From Colias croceus (Eukaryota; Arthropoda; Insecta; Lepidoptera; Pieridae), in NCBI RefSeq assembly GCF_905220415.1, contig NC_059556.1, forward strand, positions 3,794,501 through 3,858,500: a DNA stretch of 64,000 nt. The letters are read 5' to 3'. Both the position numbers and the translations under genes were made by a program. The notes under the pieces were generated by a model, which had not been told where the DNA came from, did not search any database, and saw nothing but the letters and a program-made list of their open reading frames with translations. This document shows positions 13,040-25,928 of the stretch, piece after piece. The stretch's first letter is position 1; each line of letters begins with the position of its first letter.

Positions 13040-13246
13040 TCTATACTAATATTATAAAGCTGAAGAGTTTGTTTGTTTGTTTGTTTGTTTGAACGCGCTA
13101 ATCTCGGGAACTACTGGTCCGATTTGAAAAATTCTGTCGGTGTTAGAAAGCCCATTTATCGAGGAAGGTTATAGGCTATAAGTATATCATCACGCTACGA
13201 CCAACAGGGGTGGAGCCACGGGGGTGAAACCACGCGGAGCAGCTAG
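13040..13246 (+). mobile_element. Lep1-like Helitron, family B, near full length
   Basis: Starts TCTATACTAATATTATAAAG (5' TC as in Helitrons), has a five-unit GTTT run, the GAACGCGCTAATCTC block and the TTTATCGAGGAAGG block, and ends CGGAGCAGCTAG before T. This is the best family B reference copy in the window. Confidence 0.88.
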
Positions 13247-13646
13247 TTATTGATACACAGTAAATGTACTTCGAATACAAAGCCATTGTAAACGTTACAT
13301 AATGCACTGTTTTTCGACGAATTGAACGCAATAAATATATTAAAATAAGAATCCTTCTTTGTTTCCCATCCACAGGGAATATTGGGAACGACGATAATAA
13401 TTATTTTGTATCAATAATGCTACGGAATCAGAGCGTTGATGAACAGCCCACTCGATTGACACGAAATAATAAATCTTTTGAAAGTTATTGTGCGCTCAGT
13501 TAAAAGGCTGATAATGTCATTTAAGATAATTGGAGAATAATCGTTTAACATTTATTATATTTTAACTTTATGAGCACTTAAACTGATTTAAATATATGAA
13601 TATATGGAAGCATAATTATAATCAATTGAAAGTAGTTTATAAAGTA
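13247..13646. other. Intergenic spacer, no gene seen
   Basis: AT-rich, no recognised content. Confidence 0.4.
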
Positions 13647-13884
13647 CTAGGTTTCCGCCCGCGGCTTCACCCGCGCAGTCAAAGAAAAACCCGCATAGTT
13701 CCCGTTCCCGTGGGATTTCCGGGATTGCGTCATTTTCCCGGGATAAAAAGTAGCCAGCTATGTCCTTTCTCGGGTATTAAAATATCTCCATACCAAATTT
13801 CATGAAAATTGGTTCAGTCGTTTAGGCGTGATTGAGTAACAGACAGACAGACAGAGTTACTTTCGCATTTATAATACAAGTATT
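13647..13884 (-). mobile_element. Lep1-like Helitron, family A
   Basis: On + it starts CTAGGTTTCCGCCCGCGGC and reads back through GGGATTTCCGGGATTG, AATTTCATGAAAATTGGTTC and AACAGACAGACAGACAGA to TTTATAATACAAGTATT. It is the reverse complement of family A as seen at 40002-40216 and 63380-63616. Non-coding; 13596-13805 on + is a shadow frame. Confidence 0.88.
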
Positions 13885-15756
13885 AAGTATGGATTGTGTA
13901 ATTGAATAATTAATAATAGTAAAATCTACTGGATTTACTAATTGTTTAGAGATCCTATCTTATTTTTTTAACTTAGAATAAAGGCTTTTGACCTTTTGCT
14001 TGAAAAAATGTAGGTACAGTTGTATTTGTGTATATATGTATTAATAAATATTGCAAAACGGCTTCTCTACGTGATGCAAGATCACAGCAGACTGCAGAAT
14101 GAGTTTTTTTCCAATTTTAATACATTGAAGTAACTAGTTTTTATTAATACACTACTTTTCCAAGTATTGCGCTATTTTTCATGCAATTTCCTGTAAAAAT
14201 ATAATTAACTAAAAGGACACGTTCTAATTATCCATACACAGATTTAACAAAGGAATACACAAAATAACACGCAATAAGGTATTTTACGCTGTTTATTTAA
14301 ATCAACGAGCCAGCTAATGATTTGTCATTAACGTGAGTGGCGAGAGGTCCCGCGGGAACAAACTAGTCTAACACACGGAATATCCCATTAAACTTATTAA
14401 GGTCCATTAGTTCTGTGCGAAGTTGGGAATTAATAGGGAATTTATGTTGCGTAGTTTTGTTTATGTGTTAGATAAACACCTATATGAGTACATGTATGGC
14501 GGATGGAACTGGTTTACACCGGTTCAAACCGATCTTATTTGTGAAAAACTAGGCACCTCATAAAAAGAAAATTATTTTATTTCCCAAAAACATTACATAC
14601 AAAATTTCACTTAAAATTAAATGAGACAAATGGACACAGCCTCAGCTAAATTTTGCACAATATGAGATTTAATAAAAAAAAGAAAAAAAAAAATACATAA
14701 AACTCCCCACCATAATCGTAAGAAGGGAATACGTTAATACGTGCAGCATTCATGTTATTCGACCTTTCCATTAGTGTAAGGTTCAGCTATTTCTCTGATG
14801 GTCGATATAAGACCGTATGTTTATTTCTTATACGCATGTGGTTAAGTAAATTTTTATAGGTTCTATTTATTATACGTAATAATTTGGTTAAAAAAATCTG
14901 GTAGGTACTTGGGACGTTTTTAATGAACACTTGATTAGGTTTTTTGCTTAATTTGCAGGTTTTATTCAATATAAATCAAAATAATCAATATCAAACTTGC
15001 ACTTTAAATCGTTTTTCAACCTTTTTGTCAAAATAATTATGGACGTGATAATTTCAATTCTTGTAATTGTTCTTGTGTTTGTGATTTTATAGTTTCAGGA
15101 AAATTTTAACGCAACTTGGTCGACTTAAAAATAACGGAATAAATTTAATAAGTGTAAAATAGTTGAGTATAAAATATTTAAAACCGATTTTTAATTATTT
15201 AATCTGAGGACTGAACATATAGATAATAATATATGATGATAATATATGATAATATATAAGAAAACATCACATAAGCACGTTAAAAACACATTTAAAATAC
15301 ATTTGGTGAATGTTGCAATGTTACCTGCCGTATGACATCCTTTATTTATTAACAGCTTGATAACAGAGCACATAATTTAGATTTTTGCTCATCATTAGTT
15401 ATTTCAAATATTGTATCTATTTCAACATTAATTATAATATTTAAATCAAAAGTTTATTGTGTTATCTTAACTTCGCATCGTCACAGTGAAAAATTGACAT
15501 TTCCTTGATATAGATGAATTATACTTGAAGCCTTTTCTTAAATAACTCACATATAATAAAAATCAGCCTAAATAAAAAAATAACCTGCAAGAAACCACGT
15601 TGTTCAAGATCCAGATAACCATTGTCTCATAATTCCAGGACTAACTGCGATTAATCTTAATTCGTCTAATTTAATTCGAGTTTCCACACCAAAGCACTAA
15701 CCACACGCTAAAACGTACCATACACCATACACGGAACGTAAACTATAATTTTCATT
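13885..15756. other. Intergenic, no gene seen
   Basis: AT-rich with many stops. Open stretches on - at 14787-14969 and 15191-15373 are low-complexity and unrecognised. Confidence 0.4.
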
Positions 15757-16168
15757 AGGTGAGTCTCACAAAGCGAGCAGCCTCGCGAACCAATTACTGA
15801 GCGAAGCAGTTCGCTCTGTGTGGGCATGGCTTGGCCGAGGAAAATGACAGTACACATCATGAGGCGGATCCATGTCCCCACAGAGCAAAGGAGCCTTTCA
15901 AAGCAATTGCTCCGCGAAGCAACTCGTTTAATTTGGACATGGCCCGTTCTAGAAAAATGACGTCATCATTAGGCGGGTCCACACATAGCGAGAATCAGGT
16001 AGGTAGGTATAGGAAAATCTGCTTCGCACAGAAGTTTCTTCTCGAGGCTGCTCGCTTTATGGGGATCTGCCTGATGTCATTTTTCTCGGTCGAGCTACGT
16101 CCACATAGCCGGAGCTTTTTTACACAGCAATTGCTTCGCGAGGCTGCTCGCTCTGTGTAGACCCGCCT
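15757..16168. mobile_element. Foldback-type element with 34-bp inverted ends
   Basis: Left end AGGTGAGTCTCACAAAGCGA and the reverse complement of the right end AGGCGGGTCTACACAGAGCG agree over about 34 bp, through GAGCAGCCTCGCGA. Inside, degraded copies of the same GC-rich unit recur on both strands (15860-15930, 15970-15995, 16040-16080, 16090-16120). ATT directly abuts both ends and could be a 3-bp target duplication; TA is an alternative reading. The 109-codon frame at 15831-16160 is a by-product of the repeats. Confidence 0.7.
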
Positions 16169-16841
16169 ATTAACAGAATGCAAGCGAAATATAACCTCCT
16201 CCGTCAGATGCACAATTTCAAAATATCTTAGAGACACTAATATATATTTGTTGGATGCAATGTGAAAGCATCTGCAACGTTACGCGATTATATCGTTAAT
16301 GCTATTTTCCTAAGTGGATGCGCTGTTATTTTTACTCTGTATTTCACTACTGCTTATGTTTAAACTAGTTGATAATGACAAGTTGTTCGTAGTGTTGTTC
16401 TTATAGCATTGTATCTAATATTCTTTGTCATAATTTTAATGTTACAGTAAAAGACAGCAGTCGTAATTCGACTCCTTTTCAACAGTATTTTTTCAACAGT
16501 ATTTTTATCTATGAGTCATTTAACCCTTATTATTTCGAAATGCATAATTTATAAGTTGCGTACTTAAATTCGAAACTGCTTTGTAATAGGATAATAAATA
16601 CGAAGTTTTTGTAACAAAGGGCCCAAATTGTCTGTATTTATGTCCCTTTCAATTTGACTTTTTAATTAGGCGAGCTTTCTTTGCCTGCTTAATCTTCTTA
16701 TAAGATCATTCAAATTAAAATTCACAAAAGTACAGCTTATTTTGATTGTATACAAAATAATACTTTCTCGGAAAATGTTTTTCGTCGAACTGTTGAGATC
16801 ATAAAACAAACTTTATTTATTAACTTAATATTTTTATCTTT
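16169..16841. other. Intergenic, no gene seen
   Basis: AT-rich; nothing recognised. Confidence 0.4.
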
Positions 16842-17165
16842 TTTTTTTTTTTTTTTTTTTATGCTATTGGACAGCAAACGAGCAGACGCGTCGCCTGGTG
16901 TTAAGCGATACACGCCGCCCATAAGCATCCACTCCACTGGGAAGTGGATGTGTTGCTGTCCACAAAGGGATTTGGAAGAAGTTAGGTAGAAGGGGCGAGG
17001 ATGGGAGGGAATGAGGATGGGGTAGGAGAGGATGGGTAGGGGATGGGAAGGGATGTGGGCCTCCGGACCCCTCACTCACCGTACGGAACGCGACAGTAAA
17101 CTGACACTATGGCGCCGATATTCTGTGAGGGTGTGGTACCTTCCCCGGTGCGAGCGTGGCCTCAA
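16842..17165 (-). mobile_element. 3' end of a non-LTR retroelement with poly(A) tail
   Basis: Read on -, a C-rich tract with CCCATCC-like repeats leads into GTGGACAGCAACACATCCAC, then GGCGGCGTGTATCGCTTAAC and CAGGCGACGCGTCTGCTCGT, and ends in about 20 A's (T's on + at 16842-16860). A GGCGGTGATCGCTTACCATC-like phrase just before the tail is common at the 3' ends of lepidopteran LINEs and their SINE partners. No reverse transcriptase remains, so this is a 5'-truncated copy or a SINE. Frames in this segment on either strand are shadows. Confidence 0.65.
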
Positions 17166-20040
17166 AGGGTCTCAAAGGGATATGAAAAATGAAATGACAC
17201 TGAGTATCATGAGAGGAATAGTATCTACTTTTGGATGCATGCCAATAATTAAATATTCAAATAAAAGTTTTGTAAAAAATATCTCATTTATTTCAACTGT
17301 CACTCAGCATTCTTATTGCCACTGATAACCTACTTATTACTTATAGTTTGAATATTTCCTTAATAATTATTTGTTATGGACATATTTACTAAATAATATC
17401 ACCTTTTAAAAGACAAAAGGCTTTAACATAAAAATTCAAGTTAAAGATAGTTAAATCAGAAATTGTATGGGAACAGCAAACACTGAATTACGTGAGGGAT
17501 ACCACAGAAAAATCGAAACCTAGTCAATTAAACACTAAATGCAATACAAATAGAGTGCTTTCGAAATTTAAGTGTAATTTAATTATTATAATTAACCGCA
17601 ACGTTTTGAGCACGTGTTTAGCTGGTTATGGTATGAGAATTAACAAATAATTCGAATCTAATTCGCAGCAATGTTTTAAAGAGTTAAACGTGAACATTCA
17701 TATAAAATGACAAACTGACAACTGCTGCGGTGTTTAACACTACCTTTTACACACTTTTGGCTTGGTAACTCCATGGAATATCAACTTAGAGATTAGCTGG
17801 AGTACACATACAGACAAAATGTACCTAACTAACTCATAACTAACTAACTCATTTAAGATATAAAATAATTGTTGTTTTTATAGACACAATACATACATTT
17901 AAACAATTTATTTACAGTATTATTGTACTAGGTACATATAAAACATGCAGAATGTTTAATGCTATACGTAGCACTAAACATTAAATGTTAAAATAATTTT
18001 ACTTTTATTTATATTAAGATACACATTATTTTCAGTGGCGGTAAATCCCCTATTATTTGAAAATATAATCGCTTATTTAATCCGAATCAGCATCAGACAA
18101 TTAAAGAAACGACGATATGAAAACGGAATGTTCTTTATCCGAGCAAGATTGCCGGGCTCTGACAAAAGAAAGCTGAATTATTATAATGGGTTTACTCCTG
18201 CGGGAATGTCAGGTACATTTGCTGTCAGGTCGCTAAAGGAAACCATTTCCCGAGTTTTGCTTATGAAGTGCATTTGCTACTGTTTCTTTGTTAATGCGGA
18301 TTTAGTTTGGAAGTTTGATGGAGTCTAACTGTCAGTGACACTTTTGTAATGTTTATAAGCAATTTATTTTAAAAACGTAATCATAGTTATCGTAGATTAA
18401 TTACACATTCCAAATTCCTATGGTCTTAAGTTATATAATTTAATACTGTATTTAGGCAATAGGGTCTGTAGATATCTTATTAAAAAGTAACACGCAACGG
18501 AGAGTAAAAACACAATGAATAATAATTAGACTGACATAGGCTAAGTTTGGTTGATACAATTATTGTCATCATATATTCAGTTTGAATATTTGATTCGCAT
18601 ATCCTTCTTTTTTTAAATAGTCACAACTCGCAATTCAACACATTACAATGCAACACAATACAGACACACAAAGTAAAGATATGCAAGGGTCTGTCGTGAC
18701 CAGACCACATCCGGCAAACGTTCATTGCTGGTGAGGTTGACCGCTTGTAACATCTAAGGTGTTAATTTTTGTGTTGAAATGTTGGACAAATACATTTGTA
18801 AATATAACATATACACACTTATTTGATTGATTTGAAAAAAATAAATCCTTATAGATGTGAAGCCGCGCGATTTCGGCAAGTGGTCAAGGCACGTTATTGG
18901 GCAAAACTTTTGTTTGTACTATTAAATTTTTGTTATTGTTCATCAACAATGAATTAAGCTGAATGAAGCATCTATTACATAAAATGTCCTGCTATTTATA
19001 TTCGTTTATTTACCGAAACTAAATACATAATACCTCAAATAATTATATGGTACGATGATATAATTGACTTACTCGCAATAATGCATTCCATTTTCCACGT
19101 GGTCAATTAGGTTTGTACTAATTATAGCAATTACATGAAATGTAAATGCACTAGAAATTATGTTAGATATTATATGTATTAACTGGGCATTGTGGTCTTT
19201 TGGATGATGGCTGGAGTGTTTGGTTCTGGTGCTATTTATTTTTCTGGCCACTTATTTAGTCTGGTTAGAATCGGAAAAAAAAGTCTGGTCATGCTCAGGT
19301 GTGTCTTTGAATTTTTTTTTAAACAAATATATTCAGACGTTTTTTTTTTCAATAAATTATGACTATCTAGATTCAAAGTATTTCCTTAGTCGGTAACAAT
19401 TATTCATGTTAATTTTCTGTTCATTACTTTGAGTTACGAATCGATTTGATGTAATTTGCTATGTAGATTATGAATTTATTTAAATATTCTCTTTTTCCTA
19501 TCTACTTTTTCCGGGTATTACGCGAGCAGACATGCTACTTTACAGTTCAGTGATTTTAATTTAATCAAGACACAATAACAGGAAAAGTTTATTTCAACAT
19601 TAAACCCAATAATTAAATGAACATACTAGCCCCAAATTGAATTATTTAACTATAAACTCAAGAATCCAATTCATGCCCTAGTATTCTTTATTAAACCCTT
19701 TAATCTCAACAACCCTCAGATTGCGAGAACTACTTTCTAATTAAGTTATTATTAATTCACATCCAATGTATATACCTACGGGATAAGATTAATTTGAACC
19801 AGATACCAGCTTGATTAAAAATATAAGACCGTAATCGTCCAATTTAATTAGATTAACGTAAATAATAGATATTACGAGAGAATTTAAATCTCATTCAGTT
19901 GGATTAAACTTAGTCTTTTCAGTTTATTAACGTTTCATTAAAGTGATTTATTTCATTTCGTTAGGTTTTGTATATGAGGGCGATTTTACGGCGTTTTTAA
20001 ATTATTTGGGACTCTGGAATATTCTTTTGGATAATAATTT
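17166..20040. other. Intergenic, no supported gene
   Basis: Mostly AT-rich. The 97-codon frame at 18035-18328 on + follows TTTTCAG and is the least random-looking stretch, but its translation resembles nothing I know and no partner exon or donor was found. Confidence 0.35.
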
Positions 20041-20120
20041 ATATAAAATGGTCTTATTCTATTTGTATTGTGTGCTAATCTTGTTTGTGGAGTCAAATAA
20101 ATGATCTTTCTTTCTTTCTA
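20041..20120 (+). mobile_element. Possible LINE 3' tail
   Basis: GTTTGTGGAGTCAAATAAAT followed by GATCTTTCTTTCTTTCT. A TCAAATAAA signal next to a short TTTC tandem tail is typical of Jockey/CR1-type 3' ends. Too short to classify further. Confidence 0.35.
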
Positions 20121-20513
20121 TTTTAAAGCTTATTGTTACCAATATTTATTATATTACAAATACGTATTTAGCAGTATGTCTCAAATTCCCTTCATTTTGA
20201 CGAGTAAATTTTTTTAAAATAATTTTAAATGAGTGTTTTAAATGTAATAAACGATAGAGCAGTTACGATGTAATAATCGTCTCGTATACTTTGAATGTAC
20301 CATATTCTTAAAAACCGAACTTCCGTAAAAGCTTTAACTGAAATTTGGCAGCAACTTCAAATACATACGCCTGACATCTGCTGAATGCAAACTGTTTAAA
20401 ATTGTTGTTTTATTACTATTTAACAGTACCAGAGCATTACTACTAAATAATTTCTTATTAAGTATTTCCTAGTGTTTGATTTTACGCAAGTATTATACAT
20501 TTATAAATTAAAG

Positions 20514-20660
20514 ATTTTAACGGATTTTAAACGCGATTTATTCCTTATATTATTATCCAGTCTCCCCGATACCACAGTCACTGCAAAACGGCGAGAAAAT
20601 ATATGTATATGTAGATAGTATATGTATGATAAACAAATCGCGTTTAAAATCCGTTAAAAT
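20514..20660. mobile_element. 147-bp MITE with perfect 26-bp inverted ends
   Basis: ATTTTAACGGATTTTAAACG, continuing to CGATTT at 20539, is exactly repeated as its reverse complement at 20635-20660. The short centre contains CTCCCCGATACCACAGTCAC and an AT-rich stretch. No coding capacity. Superfamily not determined. Confidence 0.75.
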
Positions 20661-20689
20661 ATTTAATTTCTAAGTACCTACTTATGTAC

Positions 20690-20822
20690 AATATGGGGGT
20701 CTTCAAGCGAAGAGTGAACGGGTACCTTCTAGGGAAGCGCGCTCCATCATAGGCCACATCTCAGCTTACCATCAGGCGAGATCGTGGTCAAGCGCTTCCC
20801 TATCACACAATAAAAAAAATGT
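20690..20822 (+). mobile_element. 5'-truncated LINE tail
   Basis: GGGGTCTTCAAGCGAAGAGT reads VFKRRVNG, the kind of C-terminal phrase seen in CR1/Jockey ORF2 proteins. It is followed by CAGCTTACCATCAGGCGAGA and an A-rich end at about 20810-20820. The layout parallels the end of the larger LINE at 38180-38320. Confidence 0.6.
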
Positions 20823-21408
20823 ATCTCCTACCTGACACTATGAAATATAGTCATATTTTCACCTATATTGAATAAAAAATATATTGAATAACATCAAAAA
20901 GTCTAACTGTGCAGGTGTTTAAATGGTAGTATGCAAAGATTCATAGTCGGGGAGGGAAATCCGACAAGACCGCAGGATCAAGCGCCTGCAGCCGCTTCCT
21001 GACTGCGGATGTTGGCGTTTCAATGTACCTTTAATAGTAGCCATTTAAAACTTATTTCAATATATTTTATTTATGTAGATATCGTACTTACCAGAAAAGT
21101 AATACTATTAGCCTAAATACTTATTTTTTTATTTTTTTATTTATGTATTTAATAATGCATTGTACCACACAAATTGATAGACAAAAATAGTAAAATTTCG
21201 CCTTTACTTTTACACGTTTTTTTTTGTCTATAATACACACACACTAAGTATTATATCTACTTATACAGCCACTGATAAATTTGTATCAGTGTTTTGAAGA
21301 AATTGTTACCTGTGAAGTTTAATTTAAATGTTTGTAACTTAATAGCAGTGTTTTTATTATTTTACCGCATCATTTCATGCAACAAACAGAACCATGATAA
21401 TAGGTTAA
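20823..21408. other. Intergenic, no gene seen
   Basis: Contains a GC-rich patch at 20940-21010 of unknown nature and AT-rich DNA. Confidence 0.35.
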
Positions 21409-21620
21409 CGCCGGTTGCAGAGCTAGACCGACCGTCAGTGCGTACCGTCGGTCCTGACTCCTGACGATACGCATCAACAATTGTATGACTTTACACTAAT
21501 GCGCATGACAATACGCGTGCGTATGGTCGGTCTAGCTATGAAAGGTTTTATGAATTTCCATACATATGACAAGCGCGACTGACGTACGCACTGACGGTCG
21601 GTCTAGCTCTGCAACCAGCC
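21409..21620. mobile_element. Harbinger-like MITE with 37-bp inverted ends
   Basis: The left end (CGCCGGTTGCAGAGCTAGAC) and the reverse complement of the right end (GGCTGGTTGCAGAGCTAGAC) match over 37 bp with about three differences. TAA at 21406-21408 and TAA at 21621-21623 form a 3-bp target duplication, as in PIF/Harbinger elements. A further partial copy of the inner motif GGTCGGTCTAGCT lies at about 21525-21537. Non-coding. Confidence 0.82.
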
Positions 21621-21934
21621 TAAGAATTGTGGTTAACTACGGTGCTACCGCTCAAAAAATATTGTAGTAAAATTCTAAATTAATAGGAACGCATACTTGT
21701 GCGTTCGGGTATACACCGCCTTATAATGCTTAAACAAAACCCGGGCGTAATAAAGGCAGATAATAAAATGCGTCTTATTTAATTTTAAACTGTTTATACT
21801 CCCTTAAATTTAATTTAACCGTTTTTATTATTAAATCTTGTTTGAATTGCATGCATTTTTATTAAACTCTTCTTATTAAGTAGTTTAATTTAACAGGGAT
21901 ATTTAATAAATACATAAAATTACACCAGGGTTAC

Positions 21935-22566
21935 CTAGTCGGGTCCGTAGGTTACGCCCCCAGTGTGTTTTGCCCTCGTGGTGGAAGCCCCCGATTTCGT
22001 TTTAGTACTATAATATTTATTAGTTAAATATTTTTATCAAAAGTACAGTCAGATAGCAAAGTGTAACCTATTATAAAAAATGTCTAAGTCATGGTTCATT
22101 ATTAAAATCAAAATCATAGTTTATTATTATAAATCTTTATTAACAATGTCGGTGTAACAAACGTTTGCTTATCTAATAATAGGTACTAATGGGTAATAAT
22201 AGGTAATACGTAGGTACTTAATATGTAATAAAAATTAAATTAAATGTCTAATAAATAATAATAGGTATCTACGTAAATACAACTTTGATAACAAATAAAA
22301 CCAAACATTAAAATAAAGCAACAATAACATGCAAAATCACAGATACGAAATTAAAAATTACAGTTTAAAATTAGGATTATTTTTATAGAATACTTATTTA
22401 GTAAGTTTGTCTACGTATTTGGTTCCGAAACACTTTTTTCATCGTCTGTATCTAGTAAAAAATATTTTTATTTCGGCGAAATCAACTATAATAACTTAAT
22501 TTAAAATCGGGGGCTTCCACCACGGGGGCAAAACACACCGGGGGCGTAACCCACGGACCCACCTAG
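21935..22566. mobile_element. MITE with GC-rich inverted ends of about 66-70 bp
   Basis: The left arm (GGGTCCGTAGGTTACGCCCC, then GTGTGTTTTGCCCTCGTGGT to about 22007) is the reverse complement of 22501-22566 with a handful of changes. The roughly 490-bp centre is very AT-rich and has no frame. The base-composition step between arms and centre is striking. Confidence 0.82.
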
Positions 22567-25500
22567 TCAGGGGTAGAGTTGCATATATTTTTATTTGCTG
22601 TAAAATTGGATTAATATGTTCAACCATACATCATTATTTAAAAATAGAAAATCCTATTGAATATTTTCACTGCAAATTACCGGACAATTTCTTTCAATTT
22701 TCCAGTGCATAATGCATGGCAATGACGTCATATAACAGGTGCTAGTATAATATCGATCGACTGCCATCTTTACTCGCATCGGCGGCTTCTTTAATAAATT
22801 ATTGCACGAAGCCACCTGGCAAATGGATGGTCACGCGTTTCATTTGTGCGTGACGTTTATATGCGACGATACGGGGACGAAACGATAAAAATCGTATGGA
22901 TAACTTGAGTCGTTTATTCAAAATACGATACATTTAAAGGTGAACGCTATTAGACATAGTAGGTACCAATTACTATTACTATGATCTACATAGTACATCA
23001 AAACCATGATTGAAAAATTAACACGTAAATGTGTACGTAAATCAGTTTTTATTGATACTATTTACTGTCAGTTAAAACATGAGCTTAATTTCCATAAGAA
23101 CAGTCAGAAAAACTGCAAAATATTCACAATAAACAAATAAAATAAATCACACTTACGCTTTCACATCATCCCAAACTAAACAATGATTCAAATACCAATT
23201 TATGAAATGTTCAAAACAAATTTTAATTCAAGTAAACATTTGCTAACATAAATTGCAAAATCAGGACCAGAGCTTTCTGCGTGCAACAGCATTTTTTTTA
23301 TCGTGTGATGTAAAAAAGAGCTCATATTACTTTCGCATACTTAATTAACAGACCAATGACGGATATAAAATTGTCGCTAAATATAGAGATGATTATTATT
23401 AATAACAATATTCACGACGTAGGCTGTAAATGAAATGCTATCCATTACACAGAATATATTATGACCTACTATTTTAGTATTATGTTTGATGCATATATGG
23501 TTTCTTATGAATAGAAATTAACAGTGTTTATTTTCTATATTATAGTAGTTTATTATAATATACTTCATGTATTTAATGAAAGAACCCTTTTTCATATCTA
23601 ATAATTTCGTGTTTAAAATGTTTCGAAGTCAATTAATTTTCTTTTTATTCTATTATAAATGTTTAAATACAAATAAATATTATACTTATCTCTCATGTCC
23701 GTTGTTACCAGGCTCTCCACTGAAAGTTACGTTCTTTCAGGTAACTATAGTCACTAATGATTTAACCACGCGAACGTAAACTGATTTCAAAAATGTTACA
23801 AAAAACATTAGAAGTTGGAATCTATTTAACCACCTCTAAACTCAGTTCAAAAATATTGCCATACACTTTCGAATTTGGAATCAATTTTTGAGGTCGGTTA
23901 AAATACTATTAAACACCTATAAATATTACTATTAAACCCGCAAAGCACCGGCCTGGGTCACCCTTGTCCTCAATGTATTGGCATGCTAACGAAAAACCTT
24001 TATGGCTCATTGGTTTTATAAAAGATTTCCATATCAGTAGGGTTTCAAGCGTTTACAAATCATATATCATTTAAGAATATTATATAAGGAAAGGCTCGTG
24101 TTGTAGTGCAATGGAAATTCGGTTAATATTTAAATTGCCTTTTTTCTCTCTGCCTCTTAGAGGGTCTGACGATTATTACCACTTTTAATACTTGAAAAGG
24201 TTATTTATTGGTTAATTTATCCTTCTTCAAGGATTTTCCTACAGGTACTAGAGCGAGAATAAAAAAAAATTATATATGAATTTCCTAACTACGAGATTAA
24301 TAGTAAGTGTTGGTTTCAACATCGGCTTAGTATTTCCCATTCTCCATTAGGTATACACGTCATGTTTTAAATTTTAGTACTTTCAAAGTACTTATTAGAA
24401 TCGTAACAAAATGATATTATTTTTAAGCATGCCTCAAAAAATGCCTTCACTGACTCGTGTGTGTTGTACATTTCAGACCTCATATTATCTTGTTTTAAAT
24501 GTAGGTATGTCATGTACCGTCCTATACCTACCGTCCATAGTTTATTCTTAGAAAAATAAACATTACAAATAGAGATTACCTGGAAATTCCATATATTTAC
24601 TGAATTATAAATGTATCTACTACCCATATAATATAAGGGTCTATTTAGAACGATTTCCTTACTAAATTTGGTATAAGTTTACTCTTGAAAAGGGACCGTC
24701 CATCAATAGAGTGATGTTTATCGTGACGTTGATGAATACCATGGCCGGTATTATTGGGAAATAGTTTTTTATAGGGTTATATAGGAAATAATATACAATT
24801 ATTATAATAAATCCTTATATATTATATTATCTACGTTTACATAATAAATAATGAAAACAAAGAGCGTATGTGCCGATCACACGTGTCTGAACTGAAACTT
24901 CATTGGCAAGATTCAAAAATACCAAAATCGTCGCCTTAGGTACTGCTTGATGTAATGGTATAGCCACAGGGTATAGCCATGGCGTGACCTTGAAGTTTTA
25001 CGCTCAACGCGCCTAAAGAAGAATCCGTCCTCACTGGGATCGGGAGTTGCCATTTGATAAAAAGAAGAAGAAGAAGTTTCCTTCAAAACTATAACCTATT
25101 TCCCGGTTATCCTTTCAAATCATCATAGCTATGTATCTAGAATTAATAAAAAGTATCTAATACAGTTTTAATTCTAATATCTCCTTAAACATCATTACTT
25201 TTCAATGCATCCCAGAGTCATTAGTGTAGTAGTCAGTGACATACATTAGTATATAGGTAACGTGCGTTACATATAAAGGGCCACCCTGATATACGATACT
25301 GCAAAGGCATTTGGGTGTACGTGGTCCAACCCGGTAGTGACTGCTTAATGTAATTGAAGATGTGATTTCTTTGTGGCTAATTAAGGAAATCATTCGGATA
25401 AGTTTGAATTTATTGTTTTACTATCGGAGTGTAGTCTGTGCAATCTGTTTAAAAAGTTTGAATATATTAGAAGAATTAGGGAGAGTTCCAGAAATTGTTG

Positions 25501-25774
25501 ATAGAGTCACTGATAGCCTATTAATTAATACTGTTGTGACACTGTTTTGAATGTATTTCATAATTTTTACTGATATTTAAACTAAATAACACATGTCCAG
25601 AAGTTGGAAGTTACAGTTTTTCAATTGCTGTCTCTCGATTAATTGTATTAATCGGGACAGCAATAAAGGGACAGAAATCTAAAACCCTTCAAGTCAACTT
25701 TCTTTTGACTATAAAAAAAGACTAAATAATAAAATAATATACCTAAAGCATTTTCTCTTCAGTTATATTGAAAA
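22567..25774. other. Intergenic, no gene seen
   Basis: AT-rich. Around 23782-23895 two diverged copies of a roughly 50-bp phrase (TTCAAAAAT...GGAATC) lie in tandem. At 25000-25078 a LINE-like end (CCTCACTGGGATCGGGAGTT then AAGAAGAAGAAGAAG) is possible. A short hairpin lies at 25624-25664. No host exon was recognised. Confidence 0.35.
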
Positions 25775-25928
25775 CTAGCTGTGCCCCGCGGTTTCACCCG
25801 CGTTGCTGTGCTCCTGTTCTTCTTATCGTGATGATAATTTAGCTTTCCTGGATAAATATCTAACACAGAAAGAATTTTTCAATTTTGACCGTTCAAACAA
25901 ACAAACTCTTCAGCTTTATAATATTAGA
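25775..25928 (-). mobile_element. Lep1-like Helitron, family B, shortened
   Basis: On + it starts CTAGCTGTGCCCCGCGG and reads back through GTTTCACCCGCGTTGC and AACAAACAAACTC to TTATAATATTAGA. The reverse complement of family B, with the middle part shortened. Confidence 0.85.

Noticed and set aside
15831..16160. 109-codon frame on +
   Set aside because: Lies wholly inside the foldback element; apparent repeats in the translation follow from repeated DNA units.
16737..17079. Two proline-rich frames on -
   Set aside because: They translate the C-rich tract of a retroelement tail.
18035..18328. 97-codon frame following TTTTCAG, possible exon
   Set aside because: No family resemblance, no matching donor or partner exon; length is possible by chance in this much DNA.
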